Origin: Flavobacteriaceae bacterium
Lineage (GTDB): Bacteria; Bacteroidota; Bacteroidia; Flavobacteriales; Flavobacteriaceae
Direction: 5' to 3'
Assembly: GCA_024644725.1 (NCBI GenBank)
Contig: JAHEHE010000004.1
Span: forward strand, 1 to 64,000
Length of the DNA stretch: 64,000 nt
This document shows, piece after piece, positions 35,745-44,204 of the stretch (positions are counted from its first letter, which is position 1; every line of letters begins with the position of its first letter). Below the pieces are notes generated by a model. The model searched no databases, was not told the origin of the DNA, and worked only from the letters and a program-made list of their open reading frames with translations. A program made the position numbers and the translations under genes.

Positions 35745-37850
35745 ATGTTAGACGAGAATACAAAGAACCTTCCATCTGAGAACAAGCCGGTTGAAGATGA
35801 TAAAAAAGATCAGAGCAAGGAAGCAAAGGATTCGGCAGAAGAGATAAAGAAAGAGGATGCTGCGATAGACCAGGCAGAAGAGGAGACCGCTGAAACCGAT
35901 AAGATCACGGAAGAGCCCGTCAAGACAAGAGAGGTTTCTGAAAAGGTCCCTGACGAAGAAGAAACGCCTAAGGTTGAGGAAGAAACACCTAAGGACGGAG
36001 AAGAAACACCTAAGGTCGAAGAAGAAACACCTAAGGTCGAAGAGAAAACTGGGGACAAAGTGGAGTCAGAGAAAGAAGCAGAAGAATCAAATGAGGGCAC
36101 CAAGAAGGAATCAGTTGGAGAATCTGCAAAAATTGATGTTCCAAGAATACAGTTCGCCAAGCTTTCCCTGGATGATCTGACCAAAATGCTTGATGACTTC
36201 CTCAGAGACTATGACATTCAAGACATTAAGCAACAGATCGAAGAGCTTAAAACGGTTTTCACCAAGAAATTCAAGGACTTGTTGAAAGAAAAAAGGGAGG
36301 AGCATGTCAAAAGCGGTGGCGAAGAAACCGGCTTTTTCTACGACTCCCCTGTAAAAAAGAAGTTCGATTCGTTGATTCGCGAGTACAAGCGAAAAAGGCA
36401 ACAATACTACAAGGACATTGAAAAGGAGCAGAAGGACAACCTGGAGCTGAAGCTTAAGTTGATTGATGAACTGAAAGAGTTGATCGATACCGCGGAGCCA
36501 GCCACGATGTATAAAAGCTTCAAGGAATTGCAGGAGAGATGGAGAGCCGTCGGTCAGATTCCACGGGCGAATTACAATGATGTGTGGAGAACCTACCATC
36601 ATCACGTCGAACGGTTTTATGATCTGCTTCACCTCAATAACGATTTCAGGGATCTCGATTTCAAACACAACCTCGAAGAAAAGACCAAATTGGTCGAAAG
36701 GGCAGAGAAGCTGGCCCAGGACAGCGACGTGAATCACGCTTTCAAAGATCTTCAGATTTTACATCGCTTGTGGAAAGAAGAGATCGGCCCGGTTGCCCGG
36801 GAGTTTAGGGAAGACATATGGAGCCGTTTTTCGGAAGCGACTAAGGAGATCCACAGGAAAAGACATGAGCTTCAAGATAAGCTGGAGGAGAAATACAAAG
36901 AAAATGTTGACCTCAAACTGGAAGTCATAGAAAAGATCAAATCCATAGATACAAGTCAGATCAATTCACACAAACTTTGGCAGGAACAGATCAAGAAGCT
37001 TGAAGGGTTTCGCGAGGAGTTCTTCGGAATCGGCAAGGTTCCAAGAACCAAAAGTGATGAGGTATGGCAGAAGTTCAGACAGGCGACGAGAGAGTTCAAT
37101 TCGGCCAAAAATGATTTTTACAAGGGTCTGAAAAAGGGACAGACTGAGAATCTGAAGATGAAAATGGAACTGGTCGAAAAGGCCGAATCCTTGAAGGATA
37201 GCGAAGATTGGGAAGAAACGACCGAAATCTTCAAAAAGATTCAGGCGGATTGGAAAACCATTGGTCATGTTCCCAGAAAGGATTCTGACAAAATTTGGAA
37301 ACGCTTCAAAAATGCATGTAACCATTATTTCGATCGACTTCACGCCAGGAAAAGCAATATGACGCAGGAGCAGTCCAAGGTCATTGATGACAAAAAGAGC
37401 ATGCTGGATGAGTTGAAGGGCTTTATCGCTTCCAAGGAAATCACCATGGAAGGTGTTGAAGAGTATCGCACCAAGTGGAGAAACCTCGGCAGGTTGCCCG
37501 AGAAGGTGAGGCATTTGGAGTCCAGGTTCGGCAAGCAGCTGGATGCGGCTTATAAAAAGCTGGGTCTCGACAAGCAGGAATCCGAATTTCTCAAGTTCAA
37601 GAATCTCATGGACGGTTATGCCGCCTCGAACAATGAGAGAAAGCTCAATAATGAGCAGTTGTTTGTTCGAAAGAAAATTGATGAGATAACCAGAGAGATC
37701 AAACAGTTGGAGAACAACATCAGTTTTATCTCCAATGCTTCGGAAGACAATCCACTCGTAAAAAATGTTTACAAGAACATTGAAAACCACAAGAAAGAGC
37801 TTGAAGTTTGGAAACAAAAGCTGACTTACCTCTCTCAAATGGACTATTAA
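35745..37850 (+). CDS. DUF349-repeat protein with acidic N-terminal repeats
   Basis: This 701-residue cytoplasmic protein is highly charged and predicted largely helical. Residues 1-130 are a disordered Glu/Lys-rich region containing four copies of a seven-residue repeat of the EETPKVE type (DNA 35958-36041). The rest is a tandem series of DUF349 units, each with a W-x-x-I-G-x-V/I-P-R motif (WRAVGQIPR, WKTIGHVPRK, WRNLGRLPEK, FFGIGKVPRT). The function is unknown; DUF349 is typical of Bacteroidota and some proteobacteria. It precedes ettA by 24 bases on the same strand, so both may be co-transcribed. Confidence 0.88.
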   Translation: MLDENTKNLPSENKPVEDDKKDQSKEAKDSAEEIKKEDAAIDQAEEETAETDKITEEPVKTREVSEKVPDEEETPKVEEETPKDGEETPKVEEETPKVEEKTGDKVESEKEAEESNEGTKKESVGESAKIDVPRIQFAKLSLDDLTKMLDDFLRDYDIQDIKQQIEELKTVFTKKFKDLLKEKREEHVKSGGEETGFFYDSPVKKKFDSLIREYKRKRQQYYKDIEKEQKDNLELKLKLIDELKELIDTAEPATMYKSFKELQERWRAVGQIPRANYNDVWRTYHHHVERFYDLLHLNNDFRDLDFKHNLEEKTKLVERAEKLAQDSDVNHAFKDLQILHRLWKEEIGPVAREFREDIWSRFSEATKEIHRKRHELQDKLEEKYKENVDLKLEVIEKIKSIDTSQINSHKLWQEQIKKLEGFREEFFGIGKVPRTKSDEVWQKFRQATREFNSAKNDFYKGLKKGQTENLKMKMELVEKAESLKDSEDWEETTEIFKKIQADWKTIGHVPRKDSDKIWKRFKNACNHYFDRLHARKSNMTQEQSKVIDDKKSMLDELKGFIASKEITMEGVEEYRTKWRNLGRLPEKVRHLESRFGKQLDAAYKKLGLDKQESEFLKFKNLMDGYAASNNERKLNNEQLFVRKKIDEITREIKQLENNISFISNASEDNPLVKNVYKNIENHKKELEVWKQKLTYLSQMDY
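35958..36041 (+). repeat. Four 21-bp tandem repeats in the DUF349 gene
   Basis: Four in-frame units of 21 bases encode EETPKVE, EETPKDG, EETPKVE and EETPKVE. The last two units are nearly identical at DNA level, which favours copy-number slippage without frameshift. They lie in the disordered acidic N-terminal region. Confidence 0.85.
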
Positions 37851-37874
37851 AAATCCCAATCTAACATTCGAAAA

Positions 37875-39566
37875 ATGGCAGACGATAAAAAGGTCATCTT
37901 CTCGATGGCAGGTGTGAGCAAGACTTATCAGAGCACGAACAAGCAAGTCCTTAAAAACATCTACCTGAGTTTTTTCTATGGTGCCAAGATTGGCATCCTG
38001 GGCCTCAACGGTTCGGGTAAATCCACCTTGCTGCGCATCATTGCCGGAATTGAAAAGAACTACCAGGGCGATGTCGTCTTTTCTCCAAATTACACGGTAG
38101 GTTATCTGGCGCAGGAACCGGAGTTGGACGATTCGAAAACGGTCATTGAGATTGTCAAGGAAGGCGTCGCTGAAACCGTCGATGTCCTGGACCAATACAA
38201 TAAGATCAATGACATGTTTGGCCTGGAGGAAGTATACTCCGATGCGGATAAGATGGAAAAGCTCATGGCTCAACAGGCCGAGCTTCAAGATAAAATTGAC
38301 GCGCTGAACGCCTGGGAGCTCGATACGCAACTGGAAATCGCCATGGATGCTCTGAGAACCCCAGAAGGGGACACTCCGATTCGCAATCTTTCCGGTGGAG
38401 AACGCAGAAGGGTAGCGCTATGCAGGCTCTTGCTGCAGCAGCCGGACGTCTTGTTGCTCGATGAGCCGACAAACCATCTCGATGCCGAATCTGTGCATTG
38501 GCTCGAACATCACCTGGCCCAGTACAAAGGGACGGTAATCGCCGTAACCCACGACCGTTATTTCCTGGACAACGTTGCGGGTTGGATACTTGAGCTCGAC
38601 AGAGGCGAGGGGATTCCCTGGAAAGGGAACTATTCGTCCTGGCTTGAACAAAAGTCAGATCGACTGGCGAAAGAGGAGAAAACAGCCTCGAAAAGACAGA
38701 AAACGCTGGAACGCGAACTGGAATGGGTTCGAATGGCACCCAAGGGTCGCCATGCCAAATCCAAAGCAAGGCTGTCCAGTTACGATAAGCTCCTTTCCCA
38801 GGATCAAAAACACAAAGAGGAGAAGTTGGAGATCTATATCCCGAACGGACCTAGACTTGGTAACAATGTGATTGAAGCCAAGGGAGTGGCCAAAGCTTAT
38901 GGAGACAAGTTGCTCTATGACGACCTCAATTTCAACCTACCTCCCAATGGGATCGTGGGTATCATCGGGCCGAATGGAGCCGGTAAAACAACAATTTTCC
39001 GAATGATCATGGGGGAAGAAACGGCTGACAAAGGTGAATTCCTGGTTGGAGAAACGGCAAAGATCGCCTATGTGGATCAGAGTCATTCGAATATCGACCC
39101 GGAAAAATCGATTTGGGCGAATTTCTCAGATGAGCAGGAGATGATCATGATGGGTGGGAAGATGGTCAATTCAAGGGCCTATCTCGGGCGCTTCAATTTT
39201 AGCGGCTCCGAACAAAACAAGAAAGTATCTGCCCTGTCGGGCGGGGAGCGCAACCGTCTTCACCTGGCAATGACCCTTCGAGAAGAGGGTAATGTTTTAC
39301 TTTTAGATGAGCCAACCAATGACTTGGATGTCAATACGTTGAGAGCTCTGGAAGAAGGTCTTGAAAATTTTGCCGGCTGCGCGGTTATCATTTCCCATGA
39401 CAGGTGGTTCCTCGATCGGGTATGTACCCATATTCTGGCTTTTGAAGGAGATTCCCAGGTGTATTATTTTGAAGGATCCTTCTCGGAATATGAAGAGAAC
39501 AAGAAAAAGCGTCTGGGCGGTGATATGATACCGAAACGGATCAAGTATAAAAAATTAACGCGCTAG
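37875..39566 (+). CDS. ettA: ABC-F translational throttle protein EttA
   Basis: EttA is a ribosome-bound ABC-F ATPase that gates entry into elongation according to the ATP/ADP ratio. The 563 residues hold two ATPase domains: Walker A GLNGSGKST near residue 42 and GPNGAGKTT near 363, each with an LSGGERRR- or LSGGERNR-type signature and Walker B LLLDEPTNHLD or LLLDEPTNDLD. The P-site tRNA-interaction linker (residues about 250-320) separates them. The full-length match to EttA, rather than Uup or YheS, comes from the arm region and the C-terminal KRIKYKKLTR. Confidence 0.95.
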   Translation: MADDKKVIFSMAGVSKTYQSTNKQVLKNIYLSFFYGAKIGILGLNGSGKSTLLRIIAGIEKNYQGDVVFSPNYTVGYLAQEPELDDSKTVIEIVKEGVAETVDVLDQYNKINDMFGLEEVYSDADKMEKLMAQQAELQDKIDALNAWELDTQLEIAMDALRTPEGDTPIRNLSGGERRRVALCRLLLQQPDVLLLDEPTNHLDAESVHWLEHHLAQYKGTVIAVTHDRYFLDNVAGWILELDRGEGIPWKGNYSSWLEQKSDRLAKEEKTASKRQKTLERELEWVRMAPKGRHAKSKARLSSYDKLLSQDQKHKEEKLEIYIPNGPRLGNNVIEAKGVAKAYGDKLLYDDLNFNLPPNGIVGIIGPNGAGKTTIFRMIMGEETADKGEFLVGETAKIAYVDQSHSNIDPEKSIWANFSDEQEMIMMGGKMVNSRAYLGRFNFSGSEQNKKVSALSGGERNRLHLAMTLREEGNVLLLDEPTNDLDVNTLRALEEGLENFAGCAVIISHDRWFLDRVCTHILAFEGDSQVYYFEGSFSEYEENKKKRLGGDMIPKRIKYKKLTR

Positions 39567-39570
39567 ATCG

Positions 39571-40152
39571 GTGAATCCGAAAGTAAAGAACGTCGAGAAG
39601 ATTTTATTGTCTGACAATTGGTACACCCTGAATAAAGTCGTTTTCGATTACCAGAACAGGGACGGAAGCTGGTCTTCCCAGGCGCGAGAGTCCTATGACC
39701 GTGGAAATGGCGCAACCGTCCTCTTGTATAATCGAGAAAAGCAGACAGTAATCCTGATCCGGCAGTTTCGCATGCCTTCCTATTTGAACGGGAACAGCGA
39801 TGGACTGCTCATTGAAACCTGTGCGGGTGTGCTTGACGGAGACGATCCTGAGACCTGTGTTTTGAAGGAGGCCGAGGAAGAGTCGGGAATTCGACCCAGA
39901 AAAGCTGAAAAAGTCTTCGAGTCGTACATGTCACCAGGAGCCGTGACGGAGATCATTCATTTTTATGTCGCGGAATACACGGATGCCGACCGAGTCGGGC
40001 CGGGAGGCGGACTCGAATCGGAACAGGAAGACATCGAGGTGCTCGAAGTTCCGTTTGAAAAGGCCCTGGAGATGGTTTCTGACGGCTCAATACGTGACGG
40101 TAAGACCATCATGTTGCTTCAGTACGCCAAACTTCAAGGTCTGCTGGACTAA
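39571..40152 (+). CDS. nudK: Nudix hydrolase, NudK/GDP-mannose pyrophosphatase type
   Basis: This 193-residue Nudix enzyme starts at GTG 39571, four bases after ettA. The Nudix box is GVLDGDDPETCVLKEAEEES near residue 90, with Lys in place of the usual Arg before the first Glu, a common variant. The flanking RQFRMPSYLNGNSDGLLIETCAG region matches the GDP-mannose/ADP-ribose pyrophosphatase branch. SPGAVTEIIHFYVAEY is the substrate-specificity segment after the box. Its stop codon overlaps that of the convergent 601-residue gene by four bases (40149-40152). Confidence 0.9.
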   Translation: MNPKVKNVEKILLSDNWYTLNKVVFDYQNRDGSWSSQARESYDRGNGATVLLYNREKQTVILIRQFRMPSYLNGNSDGLLIETCAGVLDGDDPETCVLKEAEEESGIRPRKAEKVFESYMSPGAVTEIIHFYVAEYTDADRVGPGGGLESEQEDIEVLEVPFEKALEMVSDGSIRDGKTIMLLQYAKLQGLLD

Positions 40153-41954
40153 CTTAAGGGGAGCAATGCCAGACGTTCTTGCAGTTTGTTCATGTCTGCA
40201 TTTTGAAGGCTCAATTCTTCTTCGATACGCTCAAACCCTTCTTTGTATATATCTTTGACCTGTTCGGTGAAACTGCGATAATAGTCGATTCCATCCTGAA
40301 GATTTTTTGAAAATGCATTCAGGTACTTTTGTTGTTTTTTGCTTGGAACCCCTTGTATCTCATCTATTTTACTCGACAGATAGGACAGGTAAAGCTGTAA
40401 CTCCTTAACAAACATCTGGGGCCGGTTCTTTTTTGCAATTACGTTGATCCTTCCATAGATATGGTCAGCCATTTCTCTCAAACTCATTATGCTGCTGAAA
40501 TAGGCCATGTTAGGTCCCGGACAGATTGCAACCCCTTTCTTGTCTGCAGAAGGATCGAGATCGTAGACCTGCATGGAAGCTTCCCCCAGACCCATGCACA
40601 GACATGCTTTTTCCACGATGCCATTGTAATTCCTGTTGAATTCTTCCTCTGACAACTCGTCGCGGTCCAGGAGTTTTATCTTGTTTCTCTGGTACTGTCG
40701 GGAAGCCGTACACAGGCTTCTGGATTCGGGTTGGGCGTGCAATGCCAGGTACTCCTTGGGGCATGGGCTGCCTGGCCTTCCAGCTTGGATTTTCTCTAAT
40801 TTCTCCATATCCTTCGAGTTGTCTTTGAGATTGTTGAAGGGGACACCCAGTGGGGAAATGTTACTCAGATAGAGGTCCTTCTCATCCGCTGAAACCAGTT
40901 TGTCAAGTGTCTCTTGGTCAACTGTAGTTGCTTCCGGAACCAGGAGGAAAGGAGACCCCCAGCCCACAGAGTCCAGCTCGTATCGTTCAATCAGCAACCG
41001 ATGTTCTTCGGCAGTTCCCACTCCGCCTTGCGCCGTGATTCTAATCTTCGGGCTTTTTTCGGGTATGGTCCTGTTTTTGTCTCGAAGTGCATCTATGAGC
41101 AAGCTTTCAAGAGTTTCAGCAAGTTCTTTTCTATTTCCAACAAACTCCTCAAGTATCGGGCCCATCAGCGAACCTTCGGTTGCAAATGCATGCCCGCCGC
41201 AGTTCAAACCCGATTCAATCCGAAACTCTGAAACCCAGATTCCTTTCTTGGCCAGAAACTTACCCTGGATCAAGGCCGACCTGTAATCGCTTACTTTGAG
41301 AATGACTTTTTTCTTGATTTTTCCGTTGGAGTCGGGAAAGAAATCATCAAACTTTTCCAAATAGGTGTAAAGTCGCGGATTCATTCCCGCTGAGAACACG
41401 ACAGAGGATTCAAGCTCGCTTTTCGCATATCCTCGCAATGCAGCATGAGCGTCGTTGTGCTCATGGCCCAGGGGTTGGCCTTTGAAATGGTTGGGCTTGT
41501 CAAGTTTTGTCATTATGTTCACGTCGATGCTTCCTGGAGCAAGATTTCTATCCAACCAGATCCTCAGATCTGCCAGCGAATCGAAATTATTAGTAAGGGT
41601 TTTGAATTGAGCAATCAGCTCTTCATTGTTCGGAAGAAGGTCCAAATACTTTCTGATTTCCTTGAGAGAATCACGTGAACCGTTTTTAAGATCATTGAAA
41701 CGCGCTGTGACAAGGTCATTGAGCAAGTTGAGGTAGGATGTAATTCGCTTGGCGCGGAAGTCTTCCATCTTTTCTGAAATGGTACTGTAGGTCAGGTCGA
41801 ATTGGGAGCACAGCATCCGTCTCATTTTTTCGATCAGTACATCATCAACGATGGATACAACCGAATCAATACCCAAATGGGCTACTTTAAGCGGTGTGTC
41901 GAGGGTAAAACCGGTTCCCATGACGGGAATGTGGAATGTGTGTTTTTTTGACAT
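40149..41954 (-). CDS. Nitronate-monooxygenase/FabK-like TIM-barrel protein with Cys-rich C-terminal region
   Basis: I do not recognise a named function for this 601-residue protein. The N-terminus HIPVMGTGFTLDTPLKVAHL and two later segments, GLNCGGHAFATEGSLMG near residue 255 and RITAQGGVGTAEEH near 310, align with the FMN-binding motifs of the FabK/nitronate-monooxygenase barrel. A helical insert separates the first motif from the rest. The C-terminal third has spaced cysteines (SPCPKE, SLCTAS, KACLCMG, AICPGP) that could bind an Fe-S cluster or metal. The upstream palindrome TGACATATGTCA and -7 element match those of the sulfur operons, so it is probably in the same regulon. It stands alone, convergent with the Nudix gene. 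Confidence 0.65.
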   Translation of the reverse strand: MSKKHTFHIPVMGTGFTLDTPLKVAHLGIDSVVSIVDDVLIEKMRRMLCSQFDLTYSTISEKMEDFRAKRITSYLNLLNDLVTARFNDLKNGSRDSLKEIRKYLDLLPNNEELIAQFKTLTNNFDSLADLRIWLDRNLAPGSIDVNIMTKLDKPNHFKGQPLGHEHNDAHAALRGYAKSELESSVVFSAGMNPRLYTYLEKFDDFFPDSNGKIKKKVILKVSDYRSALIQGKFLAKKGIWVSEFRIESGLNCGGHAFATEGSLMGPILEEFVGNRKELAETLESLLIDALRDKNRTIPEKSPKIRITAQGGVGTAEEHRLLIERYELDSVGWGSPFLLVPEATTVDQETLDKLVSADEKDLYLSNISPLGVPFNNLKDNSKDMEKLEKIQAGRPGSPCPKEYLALHAQPESRSLCTASRQYQRNKIKLLDRDELSEEEFNRNYNGIVEKACLCMGLGEASMQVYDLDPSADKKGVAICPGPNMAYFSSIMSLREMADHIYGRINVIAKKNRPQMFVKELQLYLSYLSSKIDEIQGVPSKKQQKYLNAFSKNLQDGIDYYRSFTEQVKDIYKEGFERIEEELSLQNADMNKLQERLALLPLS

Positions 41955-41996
41955 ATGAAAAACATTGAATTAAAGAACAAGAATATTCACAATCCG

Positions 41997-42024
41997 TAAA
42001 AGTACGCATTGAAACTCCACTCAA
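41997..42024 (-). promoter_or_regulatory. Predicted promoter of the 601-residue gene
   Basis: The minus strand has TTG at 42024-42022, a 17-base spacer and TACTTTTA at 42004-41997, the same nine bases (TACTTTTAC) as the rhodanese operon -7 element. The predicted start is near 41993. Confidence 0.5.
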
Positions 42025-42026
42025 GT

Positions 42027-42038
42027 TGACATATGTCA
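42027..42038. promoter_or_regulatory. Crp/Fnr-type operator TGACATATGTCA
   Basis: This perfect 12-bp palindrome is centred 32 bp upstream of the -7 element of the 601-residue gene. It lies downstream of the csp terminator, so it can serve only that gene. Confidence 0.6.
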
Positions 42039-42044
42039 TGTATG

Positions 42045-42081
42045 GAAAAAAACACAAAAAAACCCGCTAGAAATTAGCGGG
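42045..42081 (-). terminator. Intrinsic terminator of the cold-shock gene
   Basis: CCCGCTA at 42063-42069 pairs with TAGCGGG at 42075-42081 around a short loop. On the minus strand the stem is followed by a T-run interrupted once (complement of 42052-42062). It lies 33 bases after the csp stop. Confidence 0.85.
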
Positions 42082-42113
42082 CTTGTACATTCGAAAAAGT
42101 GGTAATGAATATA

Positions 42114-42305
42114 TCAGATGGTTTTCACGTTTACCGCGTTCATCCCTTTTCTTCCTTCTTTCAATTCGAATTCAACCGAATCACCTTCATTGATTTGGTC
42201 GATTAATCCTGAAACGTGAACGAAATGTTCTTCGTTTGTTCCGTCTTCAACGATGAAACCGAATCCTTTGGTCGTGTTGAAGAATTTTACTTTACCTTGT
42301 AACAT
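42114..42305 (-). CDS. CspA-family cold-shock protein
   Basis: This 63-residue single cold-shock domain binds single-stranded RNA and DNA. The RNP1-like motif KGFGFIV is near residues 13-19 and RNP2-like HFVHVSG near 27-33. The length is typical of the Bacteroidota form. It is a single-gene unit with its own strong promoter (42329-42358) and terminator (42045-42081). The leader is about 20 bases, too short for the long thermosensitive leader of E. coli cspA. Confidence 0.96.
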   Translation of the reverse strand: MLQGKVKFFNTTKGFGFIVEDGTNEEHFVHVSGLIDQINEGDSVEFELKEGRKGMNAVNVKTI

Positions 42306-42328
42306 TTTGAATAATTATTATTTAAAAT

Positions 42329-42358
42329 GCAAAGATAACGCTATTTCTTTGGCTCCAA
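42329..42358 (-). promoter_or_regulatory. Strong predicted promoter of the cold-shock gene
   Basis: The minus strand has TTG at 42358-42356, an 18-base spacer and TATCTTTGC at 42337-42329. This is the cleanest full consensus Bacteroidota promoter in the window and helps fix the phylum. Confidence 0.7.
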
Positions 42359-42376
42359 GCAAAAAATCAGAAAAAT

Positions 42377-43612
42377 TCAAAAAAGGTCAAATGTACTGAC
42401 CAAATACCACAAGCAAAATCCAACGAGAAAAGCAAGCCCAAGATAGCTTAGAATGACCAGTGGCTTCGATGGCCTAAGGGGTTGAGGCATTTGTTTTCCT
42501 GTGACGAGAAGGAGGTTGGCCAGAGCATACAGCGGAGCCGTTAAGAAAGATAAGATGGTCGCAATTTTGACAAAAGTGATCATACTTGTCTGAAAATAAC
42601 TCAGAATCATCATCGTGCCGCCCGACAGCACAATGATCCAGAAAAGATAGTATCCCCTGGAACTTCTTTGGAAGAGCAGATTTGTGGTTTTAGCCATTGC
42701 CCGGGGTGAGGCGTCAAGGGTAGTCAGCGTGGTGCTGAACATGGTTGTGAAAGCCGCTACCGCTATAAAAACAGCGGCCCCGTTACCGAGGTTCGCGGTG
42801 TACATCTCGATGAGTTGTTGGGCAAAAAGTGCGGCACTGCTACTGAACTCCTTATCGGAATGAAACATGACAAGTGCTCCCAGCGACATAAAGCAAACAC
42901 CGAGAAACACCGTAGACAAATATCCAATATTGAAGTCAAATAAGGCTTTCTGTGTGCCAAAGCCGGTCTTCATATCCTTGTTCTTCTCGATGGCCCAAAG
43001 GGAATGCCAGATCGAAACATCCAGGGGTGCCGGCATCCAACCGAGGAATGCGATCAGAAATGCGACTTCGACAGTTCCCTGAGGGAGGCTTGGTGCCAGA
43101 GAAACAGCTGTTTCCGACTTTGAGAGAGCCACGGCAACCGCCCCGATCGTGCTGATCGATAGTACTGTGATTATGAGCTTCATGAGATTGTCAAGTACTT
43201 TGTACCTGCCCATTAAGAGGATTGCCAAACACACCAGGGTTATGATAATGCTCCATAGCCCTATGTCATTCGTTATTCCGAAAAGATTATTCGCAAGCCC
43301 CGCAGTGACCACAGTGACCGCCGCCTGAATGGTAAACATGGTTAGCAGGGTGATCACAAAATAACTCACGAGGACCCAGGACCCCAATTTCTTGTATCCG
43401 TCAATAAGACTTTCCCCGGTCGCAGCTGCGTAACGAGGCCCGTACTGGAAGAAGGGATATTTGAACAAGTTGACCAGGAGAAGTGCCCAGAGAAGCCCAA
43501 AGCCGAAATCTGCGCCTGCCCTTGTCGACTGCACCAGGTGTGAGACACCGATGGCCGCTCCTGCAAAAAGCAGGCCAGGCCCTAGGTTTTTTATGATCCG
43601 TAAGATTCTCAT
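42377..43612 (-). CDS. NRAMP-related membrane transporter lacking the DPGN motif
   Basis: This 411-residue protein has about eleven helices. GPGLLFAGAAIGVSHLVQST aligns with helix 1 of NRAMP divalent-metal transporters, but the metal-binding DPGN is replaced by GVSH. In helix 6, MPH becomes MPA, keeping the Met and losing the His. It is therefore NRAMP-like but probably does not move Mn or Fe by the usual site; Mg-type NRAMP relatives and Bacteroidota-specific paralogues are alternatives. It follows the ECF sigma gene with a seven-base gap, in an apparent operon with a glycosyltransferase and a small Cys-rich membrane protein. Confidence 0.8.
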   Translation of the reverse strand: MRILRIIKNLGPGLLFAGAAIGVSHLVQSTRAGADFGFGLLWALLLVNLFKYPFFQYGPRYAAATGESLIDGYKKLGSWVLVSYFVITLLTMFTIQAAVTVVTAGLANNLFGITNDIGLWSIIITLVCLAILLMGRYKVLDNLMKLIITVLSISTIGAVAVALSKSETAVSLAPSLPQGTVEVAFLIAFLGWMPAPLDVSIWHSLWAIEKNKDMKTGFGTQKALFDFNIGYLSTVFLGVCFMSLGALVMFHSDKEFSSSAALFAQQLIEMYTANLGNGAAVFIAVAAFTTMFSTTLTTLDASPRAMAKTTNLLFQRSSRGYYLFWIIVLSGGTMMILSYFQTSMITFVKIATILSFLTAPLYALANLLLVTGKQMPQPLRPSKPLVILSYLGLAFLVGFCLWYLVSTFDLF

Positions 43613-43619
43613 CCCGGTT

Positions 43620-44183
43620 TCAGCCTCGCTCCGAATTATTTATGATTTCGGCGAGAAGCTTTTTTGCGCGTAGCAGCTTGACTTTGATATTGTTCATGGG
43701 CTCGCCGATTTTCTCTGCCATTTCCTTGTAGCTGAGCTCTTGAAAAAATCTCATGTTAATCACGACCTGGTAATGGGGTTTCAGCTGTTGGATATAGGCT
43801 TTCAGTTGGGCCAGATTCTGTTCCTGAATCAACTGATCGGCCGGGGAGGGGTCTTCATCAGCGATTTTATGTATCTCCTTTGGGTTCTTGTGAATTGAAA
43901 TCGTTTCGGTTTTTTTCTTGCGCATTTCGTCGATGTACAGATTGTTCGATATGGTGAACAACCATGTTTTGAATTTGTACTGTTCATCGAACGTGTCAAT
44001 CTTGTCAAAAGCACGCGCAAAGCTCTTTATCGTTATGTCTTCGGCCTCATCTTCACTCCTGCTTTTGCCGAGCTGAAAGAGGTAGACGTCCTTCCAGTAA
44101 AGGTTGAGAAGATCGTTGAAAGCTTTTTGATCTCCTCGCTTGGCCTGGGCAACCAGTTGTTCAATGTCTTTAGATTCGCTCAT
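43620..44183 (-). CDS. ECF-type RNA polymerase sigma factor
   Basis: This 187-residue sigma-70 family protein has region 2 (DVYLFQLGKSRSEDEAEDIT, FKTWLFTISNNLYIDEMR, residues about 29-95) and region 4 (LKPHYQVVINMRFFQELSYK, residues about 130-180, with a helix-turn-helix). No anti-sigma gene is adjacent. The upstream neighbour is a glycosyltransferase and the downstream one an NRAMP-like transporter seven bases away, so regulation by an anti-sigma factor elsewhere, or control through expression, is possible. Target promoters are unknown. Confidence 0.95.
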   Translation of the reverse strand: MSESKDIEQLVAQAKRGDQKAFNDLLNLYWKDVYLFQLGKSRSEDEAEDITIKSFARAFDKIDTFDEQYKFKTWLFTISNNLYIDEMRKKKTETISIHKNPKEIHKIADEDPSPADQLIQEQNLAQLKAYIQQLKPHYQVVINMRFFQELSYKEMAEKIGEPMNNIKVKLLRAKKLLAEIINNSERG

Positions 44184-44204
44184 GGATCTTTTTTCACCCG
44201 GTAA

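Noticed and set aside
36966-38330. 454-codon open frame on the minus strand opposite the DUF349 and ettA genes
   Set aside because: It spans the end of one clear gene and the start of another, and its hydrophobic, Leu/Ile/Phe-rich composition is the usual antisense shadow of a Lys/Glu-rich coding strand.
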